A stretch of DNA of 64,000 bases from Owenia fusiformis. Taxonomy: Eukaryota; Annelida; Polychaeta; Sabellida; Oweniidae. Numbering within the stretch: position 1 is the first letter of the stretch; each line of letters begins with the position of its first letter. Positions 33,848-44,898 of this stretch are shown one piece after another. The translations under genes were made by a program, and so were the position numbers. The DNA lies in assembly GCA_903813345.2 (NCBI GenBank), contig CAIIXF020000010.1, positions 25,072,425-25,136,424 of the forward strand, in the 5' to 3' direction. The notes under the pieces were generated by a model that saw nothing but the letters and a program-made list of their open reading frames with translations, did not search any database and had not been told where the DNA came from.

Positions 33848-34270
33848 GGTGCCATGGAAGTTAACTGGAAATGACGAAACAGGAAGTGACAATTTCTTTT
33901 GCATTTTTAGACAATGAGCATGGTCAGAATGACCCTAAACATGATGAAATAAAGTTTGTATCAGTTAAAGCATTATATTGGGCACATTTTCTGAAAAATT
34001 CAAAAGATTCTGTTCAGTGACTATCCCTACGCTCCTACTCTTAGCTTTTTTCAGTCACACTTTCAAAGGGCTAAAAAGGTTATTTCATCATGTTTAGGGT
34101 CATTCTGACCATGCACATTGTGATCCTGGTCATGTAAATGATATGTGGAAATAGTTAAATTGACTGGAGGTCAAACCAGAACTCTGTTATCTTTGTTCAA
34201 AAAATATCTAAAAATGCAAAAAAAATTGTCACTTCCTGTTTTGTCATTTCCTGTTAACTTCCATAGCACC
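33848..34270. mobile_element. M-family copy 2 (423 bp), TTAA-flanked
   Basis: GGTGCCATGGAAGTTAACTG to CCATAGCACC with TTAA at 33,844-33,847 and 34,271-34,274. The left arm is largely deleted after TTTTAGACAATGAGCATGG. The right arm is nearly identical to copy 1. Confidence 0.85.
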
Positions 34271-34289
34271 TTAACTGCGTCAGTAAAAG

Positions 34290-35035
34290 CTAAAAAATAA
34301 GAAATCAAAATATCATTTTGCAATAATATATGGAAAAATATATTCCTATTGTACATGAATCACATTTGTATATCTTGGATTGCTTCTAGAGTCCATTTCA
34401 CTGCTTCATTTCGTCAGTAGAACTGCAAAAATAAGAAATTGGGAGACCATTGTGCAATAATATATGGAATAGTATATTCATAATGTACATGAATGACATT
34501 TGTATATTTCAGATTTTTTAGTTTTTTGTGCAATAAGCCTGTGCCGTCTTGTAATTTGAAGAATTTCAGCCATGTTAATCTTATTGAAAATAACATGGCA
34601 GAGAAACATCTAAATATAAGAGGCCACACACTTTATAAGCCAAACTAGAAGCAATCCAAGATATACAAATGTCATTCATGTACATTATGAATATTCCATA
34701 TATTATTGCACAATGGTCTCCCAATTTATTATTTTTGCCGTTCTACTGACGAAATGAAGCAGTGAAATAGACTCTAGTTTGGCTTATAAATTGTGTAGCC
34801 TCTTATATTTGGATGCTTCTCTGCCATGTTATTTTCAAGATTAACATGGCTGAAATTCTTCAAATTACAAGACGGCACAGGCTTATTGCACATAAAAATA
34901 CAAAATCTGAAATATACAAATCTCATTCATGTACATTATGAATATACTTTTCCATATTGCACAATGGTCTCCCAATTTCTTATTTTTGCCGTTATACTGA
35001 CGAAATGAAGCAGTGAAATGGACTCTAACTACAGC
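34290..35035. repeat. Complex foldback region N
   Basis: Several segments recur in direct and inverted order: GTACATGAATGACATTTGTA, CAATGGTCTCCCAATT, CTGACGAAATGAAGCAGTGA and the CATGTTAATCTTATTGAAAA core shared with element U. At least two rounds of insertion or inverted duplication are implied. Frames here are repeat-derived. Confidence 0.7.
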
Positions 35036-35044
35036 CATTATTGT

Positions 35045-35369
35045 TTCAGACGATTTTTTAAAATTTCAAAGATTGTATCATTTAGAGCAATATATTAGAC
35101 ACATTTTCTGAAAAAATCAAAAGATTCTGTTCATTGACCTTTCCTGAGCACCTACTTTTGGCAATTTTTCAGTCACATTTTCAGAGGGCTGAAAAGGTTA
35201 TTTCTGACCATTTTCATTGTGTTCCTGGTCATGTAAATGATATGTGGAACTAGTTAAACTGACTGGAGGTCCAAACAGAACTCTGTTATCTTGGTTCAAA
35301 AAAATTTCAAAATCCAGCATGGTTTTGACATTTTTTGTTTTATCATTTCCTGTTAACTTCCATAGCACA
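35045..35369 (-). mobile_element. M-family copy 3, single arm
   Basis: Only the right arm remains, from TTTCAAAGATTGTATCATTT to TTCCATAGCACA, followed by TTAA. It is more diverged than copies 1 and 2. Confidence 0.75.
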
Positions 35370-35623
35370 TTAATTGAATTGTTATAATGCTTATTTTTGG
35401 GAGGTGAAGTTTCCTAAAATTGAGTATTTGAGTTTCCTAAAAGGAGTATATATAAAAATGATGATTTTGATTTCTGACTAACCTGCCGTTTTCCAGTATA
35501 CTCCAAGCTTGATTAGAAATGTCGAACTGGAATCAACATGTAGGTGTAGCTTTTATGTTGTAAATCAAGTTCTACACTCATGCTAAAAGGAACATCGGCC
35601 CTTCAGGAACTCTCAAGTTATGA

Positions 35624-36073
35624 TTGGTTTATATTCAAATACAAATTATTACAAAGTTGTCATTGGCTGAAAGTGTGCAAATCGAACACAATGTACTGCA
35701 ATGTAAACTGTTGGTGTATGATTCCAATTCACTCAAGCGTATTAAACCTTCAGCTAAAACTTGGCAATCAACCCTGAGGCTTAAAGGCTGTTGCTTTGTG
35801 TACAGCATTATAAACTTTGTATTCATTGAATCTTCTGCTTTGGTCACATTTGCTCCGTTTTTCACTAACGGCCCCCGGTCGATTGAGTACTTTTGTTCAA
35901 AACATGGGCTCTATCAGATGGTAGAGCCCATGTTCAAAATAAATACAATAATGCACAAAACATTCAAGAATCGGCCGGGTGCCGGCCGATGGATCATCGG
36001 GGCATATGTGACCAAGGCATTACAAGTTGAACATATTAAAGCCGAATGCTTTTTATATCACATAAATAATTAA
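35624..36073 (+). CDS. Hypothetical open frame, 149 residues, doubtful
   Basis: The longest uninterrupted frame in the window, from ATG at 35,624. I recognise no domain; composition is ordinary rather than repetitive, with a Phe/Ile-rich stretch near residues 58-80. It overlaps two hairpins: AACATGGGCTCTA with its mirror at 35,901-35,934, and TCGGCCG with its mirror around 35,971-35,989. A frame of this length is possible by chance in 64 kb. Treat as unproven; it could also be relic transposon sequence. Confidence 0.2.
   Translation: MVYIQIQIITKLSLAESVQIEHNVLQCKLLVYDSNSLKRIKPSAKTWQSTLRLKGCCFVYSIINFVFIESSALVTFAPFFTNGPRSIEYFCSKHGLYQMVEPMFKINTIMHKTFKNRPGAGRWIIGAYVTKALQVEHIKAECFLYHINN
35901..35934. 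repeat. 13-bp-stem hairpin
   Basis: AACATGGGCTCTA, an 8-base loop, then TAGAGCCCATGTT. A second GC-rich hairpin lies about 40 bp downstream. Confidence 0.85.
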
Positions 36074-36242
36074 AAAACTGGCGAGAGCTTATTATGTTAT
36101 ACCTTATTCTTCGGCCGTGTAATGGCCAAACTGCCCTAATACGTCACTTCCGCTGAATAGAAAAAAGTAGTTTAAAAATTAATGTAGTCCCAACACAATT
36201 GTGATCATGACGAGTCAGTAAGCTAGTATGTAGGTCAGGCCT
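36074..36242. other. Short spacer
   Basis: No feature apart from a partial CAGGCCTG end at 36,237, left of the following Rep-B. Confidence 0.4.
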
Positions 36243-36248
36243 GTAGGT

Positions 36249-36526
36249 CAGGCCTGTAGGTACGGAAAATTTCGAACGGAATGCGTGACATATACGTAAT
36301 TCGCGTGAAAAGTCCGAACGAAATGCGTACATTTTTTTCCGGCGTTCGTATTTTGGCTGTGTAGACGATCTTTTTTAGAAATTTTTCTACAGAAATATTT
36401 TTGCTTGACAATGCATTACCAGGTAAAATGCGTATTTGCGTGACATTTTCTGTCACGCAAAAATAACTGAAATTCTTCAGCAAATGCGTGACAAATACGC
36501 AAATTGCGGGACAGTTGACAGGCCTG
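36249..36526 (-). mobile_element. Rep-B copy 8, minus strand, 6-bp target duplication
   Basis: CAGGCCTGTAGGTACGG on the left and GGGACAGTTGACAGGCCTG on the right. GTAGGT flanks at 36,243-36,248 and 36,527-36,532. The poly-C half is deleted, leaving only the TCACGC-rich half plus both extreme ends. Confidence 0.85.
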
Positions 36527-36532
36527 GTAGGT

Positions 36533-36844
36533 ACAGTTGTCATCTTTTTGCAATGACAACATGCCATTTCTTCTGAAAATGCGTTTATTTGGGTTATCTG
36601 AAGGAAAATTTCGAGTCAAGTGGCGTATTAATTTTGCCTTGATTTTTGTGAATTTCAATTTCTGTCGGCAGAGAGAGGGGGTAGTGTCACAATTGACCAA
36701 TTATTTCAAAAAGTAGGTGTTTGGCCCCTATTGAGTTTAGTGTCAAAATGTAGCTTAGACATAGCTTTCATAATGAGCACGGTTGTCCAGTTTAGTTAGT
36801 TTAGTTTAGTTAGTTTCAACGGTTCTGTGTAACAGGGGTCACCC
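36533..36844. other. No feature recognised
   Basis: Spacer with a TTTAGTTAG micro-repeat at about 36,790-36,820. No gene. Confidence 0.4.
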
Positions 36845-37130
36845 CCTACCTCATACCCACCTACGTGGAAGATGATACAGTCATTGAAGGGTTCAATTTT
36901 AAAGATTAATAAATCTCAAAATAGCTCAAATTATTAACATTTCTACAATTCCGGCTTTATTTTATGACTAGACAGATGACAGATCCATAAATGAAGGCAT
37001 ATGGAGGGTTTGTAGAAAAAACCGGGTACCGGGTACTAAATCCTCCATGCTGGGTTCAAGTTTGGTACCCGGTACCCGGTCGAATAAAGTACCCGGTCGA
37101 AAAAACTGGGTACCCCAAAAAACGGGTATA
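36845..37130. mobile_element. Fragments of elements O and C side by side
   Basis: 36,845-37,003 resembles the inner arm of O (TCATACCCACCTACGTGG, CCGGCTTTATTTTATGAC). 37,007-37,130 starts AGGGTTTGTAGAAAAAACCG and keeps the GGGTACC-rich terminus of C only. This looks like a C insertion into an O relic, later truncated. Confidence 0.65.
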
Positions 37131-37958
37131 CGTTTCTTTACCATAAGAACAGGTATAAAGCTTGTAATCCCTTTATTTACGTCATATTTGCTATTCACAT
37201 ATGGAATCATATTATTATATTATATAATATATTAATTATATTTTCATGAACTGTATGTTTAATAGGCAATACCTTTGGAACAACACACAAAGTGTTTTTA
37301 AACTCATTGTACAATTAATAATGTTCTACCATCGAAATAAAGTCTTAATTTAACTGATTAAAATGAGATACGGTACGACGGACTCTGCGATACCATATGC
37401 CGTTGTCTTTGTAAATGATTTTCAAATCCCGATTCAGTAGGACGGCACATTGAAAAAACCCATTGTTGTTTACCAAACTTTATATCAAAGTGGTGTAGCG
37501 ATATATGACGTCATCGCACTACTTGTTTCTGGTTCGTTGGCTACCATCTTTATGAGGTCCATTGAAATGGTAAACATTTAAACATTTGAAAATGAAAGTG
37601 ACGGATAGAATTCTACTGATCTCTTCTTTCGAACTATCTCATTTTAATGTTAGAAAAATGCACATGAATGGGAGTAAAATGCAATCAAACACGTGAGACT
37701 TTCACTCATTTTGTACCCTATATTCGTGCGAAATTAACATTGATTAAACATCGTTTTTTTAAATGTCTGAATCGCTTAAAAGTTAAAGTAAATACGATAT
37801 TTTATAAGTACCAAATATCAATCAGTTCCGATAAAATGCCTTCATTTGTTACATTTTTCTGCGAAAACGGTTGGGCATAATTTCGGTAGAAATGTGTATT
37901 TTACGACGTTATATGCATGGTTGAATCCAAAAAGTAGCGTCATTCAGAAAATTATCAT
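37131..37958. other. No feature recognised
   Basis: AT-rich DNA that may already contain a very diverged first unit of the following repeat (AACATCG and CACGTG words near 37,690-37,750). No gene. Confidence 0.4.
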
Positions 37959-39250
37959 GTGTGCGTAAAAGCATGTGGATATTTCATTTTGAGTAACTGA
38001 ATTATCAAATTGACATATATATTGTCTTTGGAACATCACCTTTACACAGAATTATTTTCATAATGATTGCTCGTTTTGTTCCATGATAAAACGCAATTTT
38101 AGACCTGCAGCTGACTCATATCAAAAATTATTTAGCAATGAGTTCAGGCTCACTGATTTTTAAGATAGATGAAATGAACAAAAAAGGGAAAGGGTTATGT
38201 GTGCGGTAAAGCATGTGGATATTAAACTTTCAATAAATGAATTACAATTTTGATGTTTATATGATCTGAAGAACATCACCTTTACACATAATTATTTTTA
38301 TAATAATTGTTCGATTTCTTTCATGATAAACTGCAATTTTAGACCCGACATGTATTAAAGAAGTATCGGACAATGTATTAAGGCTCACTGATTTTTAGGA
38401 TGAATAAAAAGGAGAAAAGGTCACGTGTGCGTAAAAGCGTGTCAGTATTTGGATTTGAAGAAATGAATTAAAGTTTTGACATTAATATTATTTGTGAAGC
38501 ATCACCTCTACGCAGAATTATTTTTATAATTTTTGCTTGGTTCCTTCCATGAGAAAATGCAATTATAGACCTGGTACACGTATCAAGGTTGTATATAGCA
38601 ATTGCGTTCGGTCTCCTTGGTTTTCAAGGTAAATGAAATGAGCAAAACTGGAAAAGGTCATGTGTGCTTAAAAGCGTGTGAGTATTTAATTTTTGATATT
38701 TTTTTGACATTTTTGACATTTATTATATCTATGGGGAATCATCTTTACACAGAATTATTTTTTGATTCAAATTTAGTCCCTTCTATTAGAAAGGCATGGC
38801 TAAGATTGGTTCATATATGTATAACTGTAATGAGATTTTTATGTTTGAATCGCACAAAAAGAGATAATGTCACATGTGCGTGAATGCATGTCAATATCTT
38901 ATTTTAAAAACTGAATTATGATTTTGACATTTTCATAAGCTTTAAACCATTGCCTTTCCACATATTTATTTTCTTAACATGAGAACTTTAAACACGTTCT
39001 AAATAAGAAAGGCCAATGTGAGTTGAATTAAAATTAAAAAATATCAATTATCTGCGCATTTTCGTTATATTACGTCATACGGGATTTCGTGCTTTAAGTG
39101 GGCTGAAGGTGAAGAATGGCACGTGTACGAAAACGTTTGTTACCAATTCATCTTTCAAAACACATTTTTATTTTTTACATATCTATGATCTATGATATAT
39201 AACCTATGTAAAGAATTATTTTCAAATTAATTGCTAGGTTAATTCAATAA
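37959..39250 (+). repeat. Degenerate 235-bp tandem repeat, about 6 units
   Basis: Unit starts GTGTGCGTAAAAGC(A/G)TGT at about 37,959, 38,199, 38,425, 38,661, 38,874 and 39,122. Shared internal phrases are AACATCACCTTTACACAGAA, TTATTTTTATAAT, CATGATAAAACGCAATTTTA and GGCTCACTGATTTTT. Divergence is high and rises in the last units. Period varies from 213 to 248 bp. Confidence 0.8.
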
Positions 39251-39928
39251 GCAATTCTGAGGTATATTTGAACTTAAATTCCATAGCAGATGTAATTCGG
39301 ACAAAGGTTTTAAAATTCAAGAAGAGATTAAATCAATCAAAATAAATCTTATGATTCAACCGAGTCGACAATACTTGGTTCAGTTCTTTCATTTTCAATC
39401 ATACCATGGTCATAGATTAACACAAGTGACCGTTCGAAAACATACCATTTTTGTAGAAAATGAAAGAAAATCGCGTTATAACATGTATCGAGTAATTGCC
39501 AAGTTTACGTCTTAAGTTTGATGTGGTAAACAGCATTCTTCATTAAGTCACACATGTAAGTTAAGGGAAGCAAAAGATCATTTTAAAAATGAAACATAAT
39601 GTATCAATAGATATTTTTAACATTGAAATACTTTTAGAAAGTAAGCTTATACTAGTAGATTTGCAAGAACTAGCTGTTTGAAATTCATCAACTTTTCTCC
39701 ACAGGATCATTTCGTAGTACAAATGCAGGTCATTCAAAGGAAATGTAGGTTTCAACATCCCCGTCTATGAATATTGATCTTTTTCAGACAGCAAAGGTAA
39801 GTTTAAAACAGAAATACTTCTTATGAATCCAAATTACATATTAAACTCAGAATTGTGATCTACGATCTTATGGGTATGTCACAAATTTGATTATATATAG
39901 ATACATTCGCTCAGCACGCCGTTAAACA
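39251..39928. other. No feature recognised
   Basis: AT-rich spacer before the Tc1-like element; no supported feature. Confidence 0.4.
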
Positions 39929-39930
39929 TA

Positions 39931-41563
39931 CACTGTTGCTCATAAATATGGAATATTAGATTTGGCAGCTCAGAATTCAAAGTTTGGAGTAAGAGAACAT
40001 TTATTTGGAGTTGGTTCAGACATTTATTTTCTAGGCAAATTATAACCACATATTTCATCTACAAATCAACATTTTTTAGAGAAAAAATATTCACATTTAA
40101 ATTTAGAAAATTACTCTTATTTAAACAGGGGTAAGCTGAGAATTTTTGCATTTTCAAAACACCCCGATCCAAATGGTCATGTAAAACAGATCAAACAAAA
40201 TAAACATCTGGTCATGAAGATTGAAGTGTCCTCTATCCAATGATAGCACTTATATGCGGTATGTCCTCTTTGTTCTGCAATCAGAGCATTAACCCTACGG
40301 GACCAGCACTGAATGAAACATCTGACCTTTCTAAGTGAAATAAGGCACCATTCCTCAATTTGAGCAGTACGTAACGTTTCTAAATTTTGAGGTTGGGGTC
40401 CAAGTCACGCATCTTATTACCAAGGTCGTCCCACATTTGCTCTGCATTAGCCTGATTGGCTGACTTTTGTGCCTATGGTAGCTGGTTCACATTGCCTGCC
40501 CTGGTGTAATCCAACACGATGCCACTAGCATATGCAACAGCATGATCATTCTGCAGATGAATGTTGCCCCAAAACACTCTGTTTACATATGGTACTTGAT
40601 GGAGTTCCAAAAGGTCAATTTACTCTGAAATTATGTTTGGGAATCACCAAGGGGTGCAATTTTTGTAGTATTGCTCCAAACAACCTCTGTAATACTGCTC
40701 CAAACATAAATAGGGTCACCTTCGTGGACTGCCACATCAGTAAGTGTCCTTATTGTCTCTTTCCTCTGGTCTACGACAGAAACGAACACACTTATCAACT
40801 TTGTGGAGGACACATCTTATTTCTTCACATGCTGTCATATGACACAAAAGATTAGGTGCAACGTTTTCGTGCTTTCCTGCCCATTGGAGGCACCTTTCTT
40901 TGTTATGATCAGTCAGCTGTGGTTTCTTTAAAGGTCTCATGGCCTTGCATCCATTCTAAAGAAATCACTGGTTGTCTATAGCTCTGGAAGACAGGTTTTG
41001 AGGTGAGACAGCCATTCATCTCGTAGACTACTGGTTGACTTAAAGCGATTTTGATGACATTAATGCAGCAGGTGGTGGTCTTTTCTTACATTATTACTAT
41101 TGCTGTGACCTGGAGTAATATTCCAATGCCTTTGGTACCACTGCAGAGTTTTAGAGACTGTTCCTGACACACCCCTAGGATCCTGGCAATGGCAGTTTGT
41201 TTCATGCCAGAGAGCGCCATCCCTATGACCTGCCATGCTCTTTTTCGCTTATTTTATGGGGCATGCCTTCTAAAAACTCTTCCAACTCTAAATTAAAGTT
41301 TTATAAAATGTGCACAATGGTTACAACTAAGATTTGGACACCTCTTTCAAGTTACCAATATCACAAGGTCATGGGGTCACCTAAGTGAATACAAGTTTAA
41401 TCAACCATAAATATTTTAACTTTTCATACCAATCCGTTTTATATGCAAAACTGATGAGGGAATGAGAACACATTACAGATTTTCATCAAAATGTTATCAT
41501 TTTGTAGAAATTCCATCAAACAGTTCGTATCTATAAAATATTCCATATTTATGAGCAACAGTG
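39931..41563 (-). mobile_element. Tc1/mariner-type element with intact 27-bp ends
   Basis: CACTGTTGCTCATAAATATG at 39,931 is mirrored at the right end, and TA flanks both sides (39,929-39,930 and 41,564-41,565), the standard Tc1/mariner target. Length 1633 bp fits an intact-size Tc1 element. The transposase lies on the minus strand and is broken (see next entry), so this copy is dead as an autonomous element but may still be a substrate. Confidence 0.92.
40205..41260 (-). pseudogene. Tc1-like transposase pseudogene
   Basis: Read on the minus strand. An N-terminal helix-turn-helix segment (GMALSGMKQTAIARILGV) lies near 41,165-41,225. The second DNA-binding stretch RPLKKPQLTDHNKERCLQW is near 40,880-40,935. 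A catalytic-region piece matching the family's FW-G-N-I--QNDHA type sequence is near 40,520-40,580, then the C-terminal pattern MWDDLG, IEEWCLISL and ALIAEQRGHTAY to about 40,250. Several stops and frame changes separate these parts, so no functional DDE transposase can be made. Family assignment rests on motif order and TA-flanked ends. Confidence 0.85.
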
Positions 41564-41565
41564 TA

Positions 41566-42066
41566 TAATTAACTTTACAAGCGTAACTATAGGTAACTTC
41601 GATTTTAGCATGTTCTGGTTCAAGTTCTGTAGTCTCGAGAGTCAAACGATTATCATAGTTTATTTGGCCTGCTTTTAGAATTGGGAAAACAAAGGCAAGG
41701 TTTATGTTTTATGAACATTCTGATTTGATAGCAAACTTTATTTTTGAGTGTATTAAATCAAATAAAGCTTATTGCGTCGGGTATGGTGTTTAAACTGCTT
41801 CTTTATTCGGTACATTAATATTCCATAAATACCAAATAAAACAAACAATTTACCAAACGTTTACCCAATCTATCGAATATTTTTTATTTTATCAAATGTA
41901 ATAATCTATACAATTTATATTCGCTAAATAGTTTCACTTGTTCTTTGTATTGACATTCACATTTGATATTTATACATGTATTTGTGTGATGCAGTGAATC
42001 AATTTGTTTTCCTTAACGCACGTATATTCCAATTAATTATTTGTGCATTCGGTATTTAAATTATTT
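41566..42066. other. No feature recognised
   Basis: AT-rich spacer containing scattered TTCGGTA and ATACC words that foreshadow the next repeat. Confidence 0.4.
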
Positions 42067-42172
42067 ATATTCGGTAAATACCGAATTTATATTCGGTAAA
42101 TACCGAATTTATATTCGGTAAATACCGAATGCCACATTCGGTAAATACCGAATGCCACATTCGATAAATTTC
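42067..42172. repeat. 22-bp tandem palindromic repeat
   Basis: ATTCGGTAAATACCGAAT, itself a perfect palindrome, recurs four times with TTATA or GCCAC spacers. Single TTCGGTA/CATTCGGTAAATA relics continue to about 42,410, so the array was once larger or the word is dispersed locally. Confidence 0.9.
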
Positions 42173-43185
42173 ATTTTTTCGATAATTTACGAGACTTTCA
42201 GTCACGTGATATATTTGTACGATGTAGAATAGCTGCGGCCATTTTTCAAATCTCGAAGTCACGTGACAAAATATCGAACAACAAAGCAAGTTATCGAATA
42301 TTGCTTTATTGCATTCGGTAAATAGCAAATTAGCTTTCGGTAAAATGCATTAACTATGTCATAGAAAAATAAACCATTTGGTAAATATAGGCAAACTTAT
42401 TTCGGTAGGGTTCAAATAGAAATTCAATATTGGGCATATAATGTGTTACTCTTAAGGAATACCATAACAATTTACGCAAAAAATATCATTTAACGAATGA
42501 AATATGTAATTTAATGCACATAGTATTAAGTGATTGGCTATTTTGAAAACTTAATTTGCTTTAACAAACAAATAAACGTTTTTACCGAATGGAAAATGAT
42601 TTAGCGAATATAAATATTTCATATATCGAATATATTTGAATTTAATGAATAAAGAAGCAAAAATAATGCCATAGTCGGGACCTGAACGTTCGCCCAATTA
42701 AAGGCAAATGTGCCGTCAATTAAAGAAACATGCACAGTGGTACACCGTTTTTGGAAAACATAACACTGATAATAGAAATTCATCAATTGTTATGAAATTT
42801 GCATCATCATTAAAAGGAATCTCGAATTTCATGATGACAAAATATCGGATAAATATGACAAGAAATAAAAATTTGTTACATTTTTTCCCAAAAAGGTGTA
42901 AAATAAAAATAAACTAAAAAAATAATATTTTCACGACAAAAAATAAATAGTTCAACTGTTTTGATTCTACATGACGTTTTCAAAGAGTAGAGAGCTAGAT
43001 TCAAAGCACCGTTCCTGCAAGTTTCAATTGAAAATATTAAAAACTGCGCGAGTAAGAGGACCGCAACTTTTTATGTCTACACTGACAAAAACTTGAAATT
43101 CCCGTTGTAAAGATATAGTCCCACGCGGAAGTGCACGTCATAAAGCTTTAAGGCAATGTGCCGTCCAAGGTATGAGGTTCATATA
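42173..43185. other. No gene recognised
   Basis: AT-rich DNA with relics of the CGGTAAATA word. Frames of 69-87 residues have no domain. Confidence 0.4.
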
Positions 43186-43630
43186 GTCCATTTAAAAACT
43201 TGTGGTTTTGTTCTAAATAACGCCATAGTTGGCTTCTAGGGTACCTAGTATGCCACTATTTGGTATCAAAATAAAGAGGAGGAGTTCAACTTTCATTTAA
43301 ATTACGAAAATAGCGATGTAGGTCAAAATAGTTCCGACGTGATCATGTTAACTACGCGTTTGGCCGGTCATCTCAGAATTGAGGCGATGATAGCAAACGC
43401 GAGTTACAATAAATGGACGCTGATATCTCAAAAAGTAACCTGACTCCCTATTATTTGATGTAGATCAATCGAACCCCTGTATGAACAGGTACATTTTGAT
43501 ATATAACACTATGGGGGGTAAGCGTTTTATAGTTGATCACGAACGCCATATGTGCCGGGTATTGTTCTGAATTTTCGAATTTGGTGTTGGATTACGGTAC
43601 TCATACCCAAACTGATTCCGTTGTCTTTGA
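43186..43630 (+). mobile_element. Rep-D fragment 6
   Basis: Internal part of Rep-D (ACTATTTGGTATCAAAATAA to GGGGGGTAAGCGTTTTATAG) without termini, element C or element E. It supplies the uninterrupted target sequence used to define the insertion of E. Confidence 0.8.
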
Positions 43631-44033
43631 CTGACGGGTCGCAAAAAGCTCGCGCACGCATTGTTACACATTTTGTGGCGTAATCCAGAGGATCCTCGCT
43701 TTTAACATGATAGAATGTGACGTTTTGAGAAAAATGTACACACATGAAAATCCTTTCGTCCTCCACATTTACCTCTATATCTCAAAACATTTTAGACGAA
43801 TAACTCTGATATATTGTTAATGGCCTAGGAGCATCATAAAACACGAATCAATTGATATTTTAGGTGAAATAAGTGGAGAGGTTAAGCTACACGTATAAAT
43901 GCAAAACGTGAACCTGAACGCGTAAGTCCACGCTCAAGTACACGTTTAAGAAAATTTTCAGTTAAGCTGCACGTCTGAAACCATGTCAGTGGACGTGGAG
44001 CTATATGTATGTGGTGATTGTGCCTGAAGTTCA

Positions 44034-44105
44034 TGTCTCTATGGTGTAATGGATAGGACTTCGAACTCGTGTCCGTAAAGCATGGGTTCGAATCTAGTCG
44101 CATCA
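44034..44105 (+). tRNA. tRNA-like sequence, degenerate
   Basis: GTCTCTATGGTGTAATGGAT followed by B-box-like GGTTCGAATCT (44,085-44,095) resembles the outline of an arginine-type tRNA. The anticodon arm is short (GGAC with GTCC around an oversized loop), position 33 is not T in the best fold, and neither the acceptor nor the T stem pairs well. It lies inside element Q next to its left end. Likely pseudogene or tRNA-derived element head. Confidence 0.35.
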
Positions 44106-44478
44106 CAACATTTTGTTTTTCTTATTTTTGCTTTATTTCATATTCAACCACAATTAAAGGATCTAGTGCGCCCTCCATTATGATCTCCCTATGATAAAAA
44201 ATGAATTCATCTTATTTTTCAAAACGAATATACTGCTTTATTATTCAGGCCTCCTAGACTTCCAACAACGCGAACATCAGTTCTGATACCGCGAACTACG
44301 TTCCTTGCACTCGAACCACGAATCTCATATCGCGAACGTGAAATCTTATGTCGCGCACCACCATTTCCTTGTTTCCGAACATATTTCTTGTACCTCGCAC
44401 AGAGATCCGTTACCGCGAACAATTTGTACATAATACCATCCGGGTGTTTGGGATTCCAAGTTACATGTAAATACCAAT

Positions 44479-44853
44479 ATGCAACGGAGTGAAACAAGGA
44501 AACGAAATTCAGTTTCTTCTCCGCTTTCGCCGGACTTTCGTTCCTTTGAAAAGCATGCAATATTAACATCCACGCCCCGAGTTGGCAGGGCTTTAAATGA
44601 TGTGTCAAAGGATAGCACTGCGTCCCACAGTCATTCATTTTTTGGATCAGAGAGTATCTGCGCACGGTGTGGTGTAATAGGAGATGTCATTTGTAAGAAC
44701 CACAACGAAAGTGTAGAGGTGTGTGATAGCTGTGGTTGGACCAGAAACTGTCTTGACACTAGTATATCACACGCTTGCACCGATGATCATGTTCCCACCA
44801 TCCATTTTTGTGACTCATATGGATGGCAGAGAGACTCAGCTGATTTCAGGTAG
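44479..44853 (+). CDS. Cys-rich open frame of 124 residues inside element Y
   Basis: Starts at ATG 44,479, about 55 bp inside the left arm of Y. Residues 1-45 are Ser/Arg/Lys-rich. The rest contains a thrice-repeated pattern: ICARCGV (60-66), VCDSCGW (81-87) and FCDSYGW (110-116, second Cys replaced by Tyr), with extra Cys/His at 72, 75, 91, 98, 100 and 104. This looks like small zinc-binding CxxCG modules. The frame ends TTTCAG|GTAGAT, where the stop lies inside a possible splice donor, so it may be an exon. Unknown function; a captured host exon or part of a transposase are both open. Confidence 0.4.
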   Translation: MQRSETRKRNSVSSPLSPDFRSFEKHAILTSTPRVGRALNDVSKDSTASHSHSFFGSESICARCGVIGDVICKNHNESVEVCDSCGWTRNCLDTSISHACTDDHVPTIHFCDSYGWQRDSADFR

Positions 44854-44898
44854 ATCTACCGTTTTTGTATAGTTAATCTTTTTTCTTACACTGGTTTA

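Noticed and set aside
44219-44665. 148-residue minus-strand frame
   Set aside because: More than a third of it lies in the inverted arm of element Y, whose mirrored copy does not keep the frame, and the rest is antisense to the Cys-rich frame, which is the better candidate.
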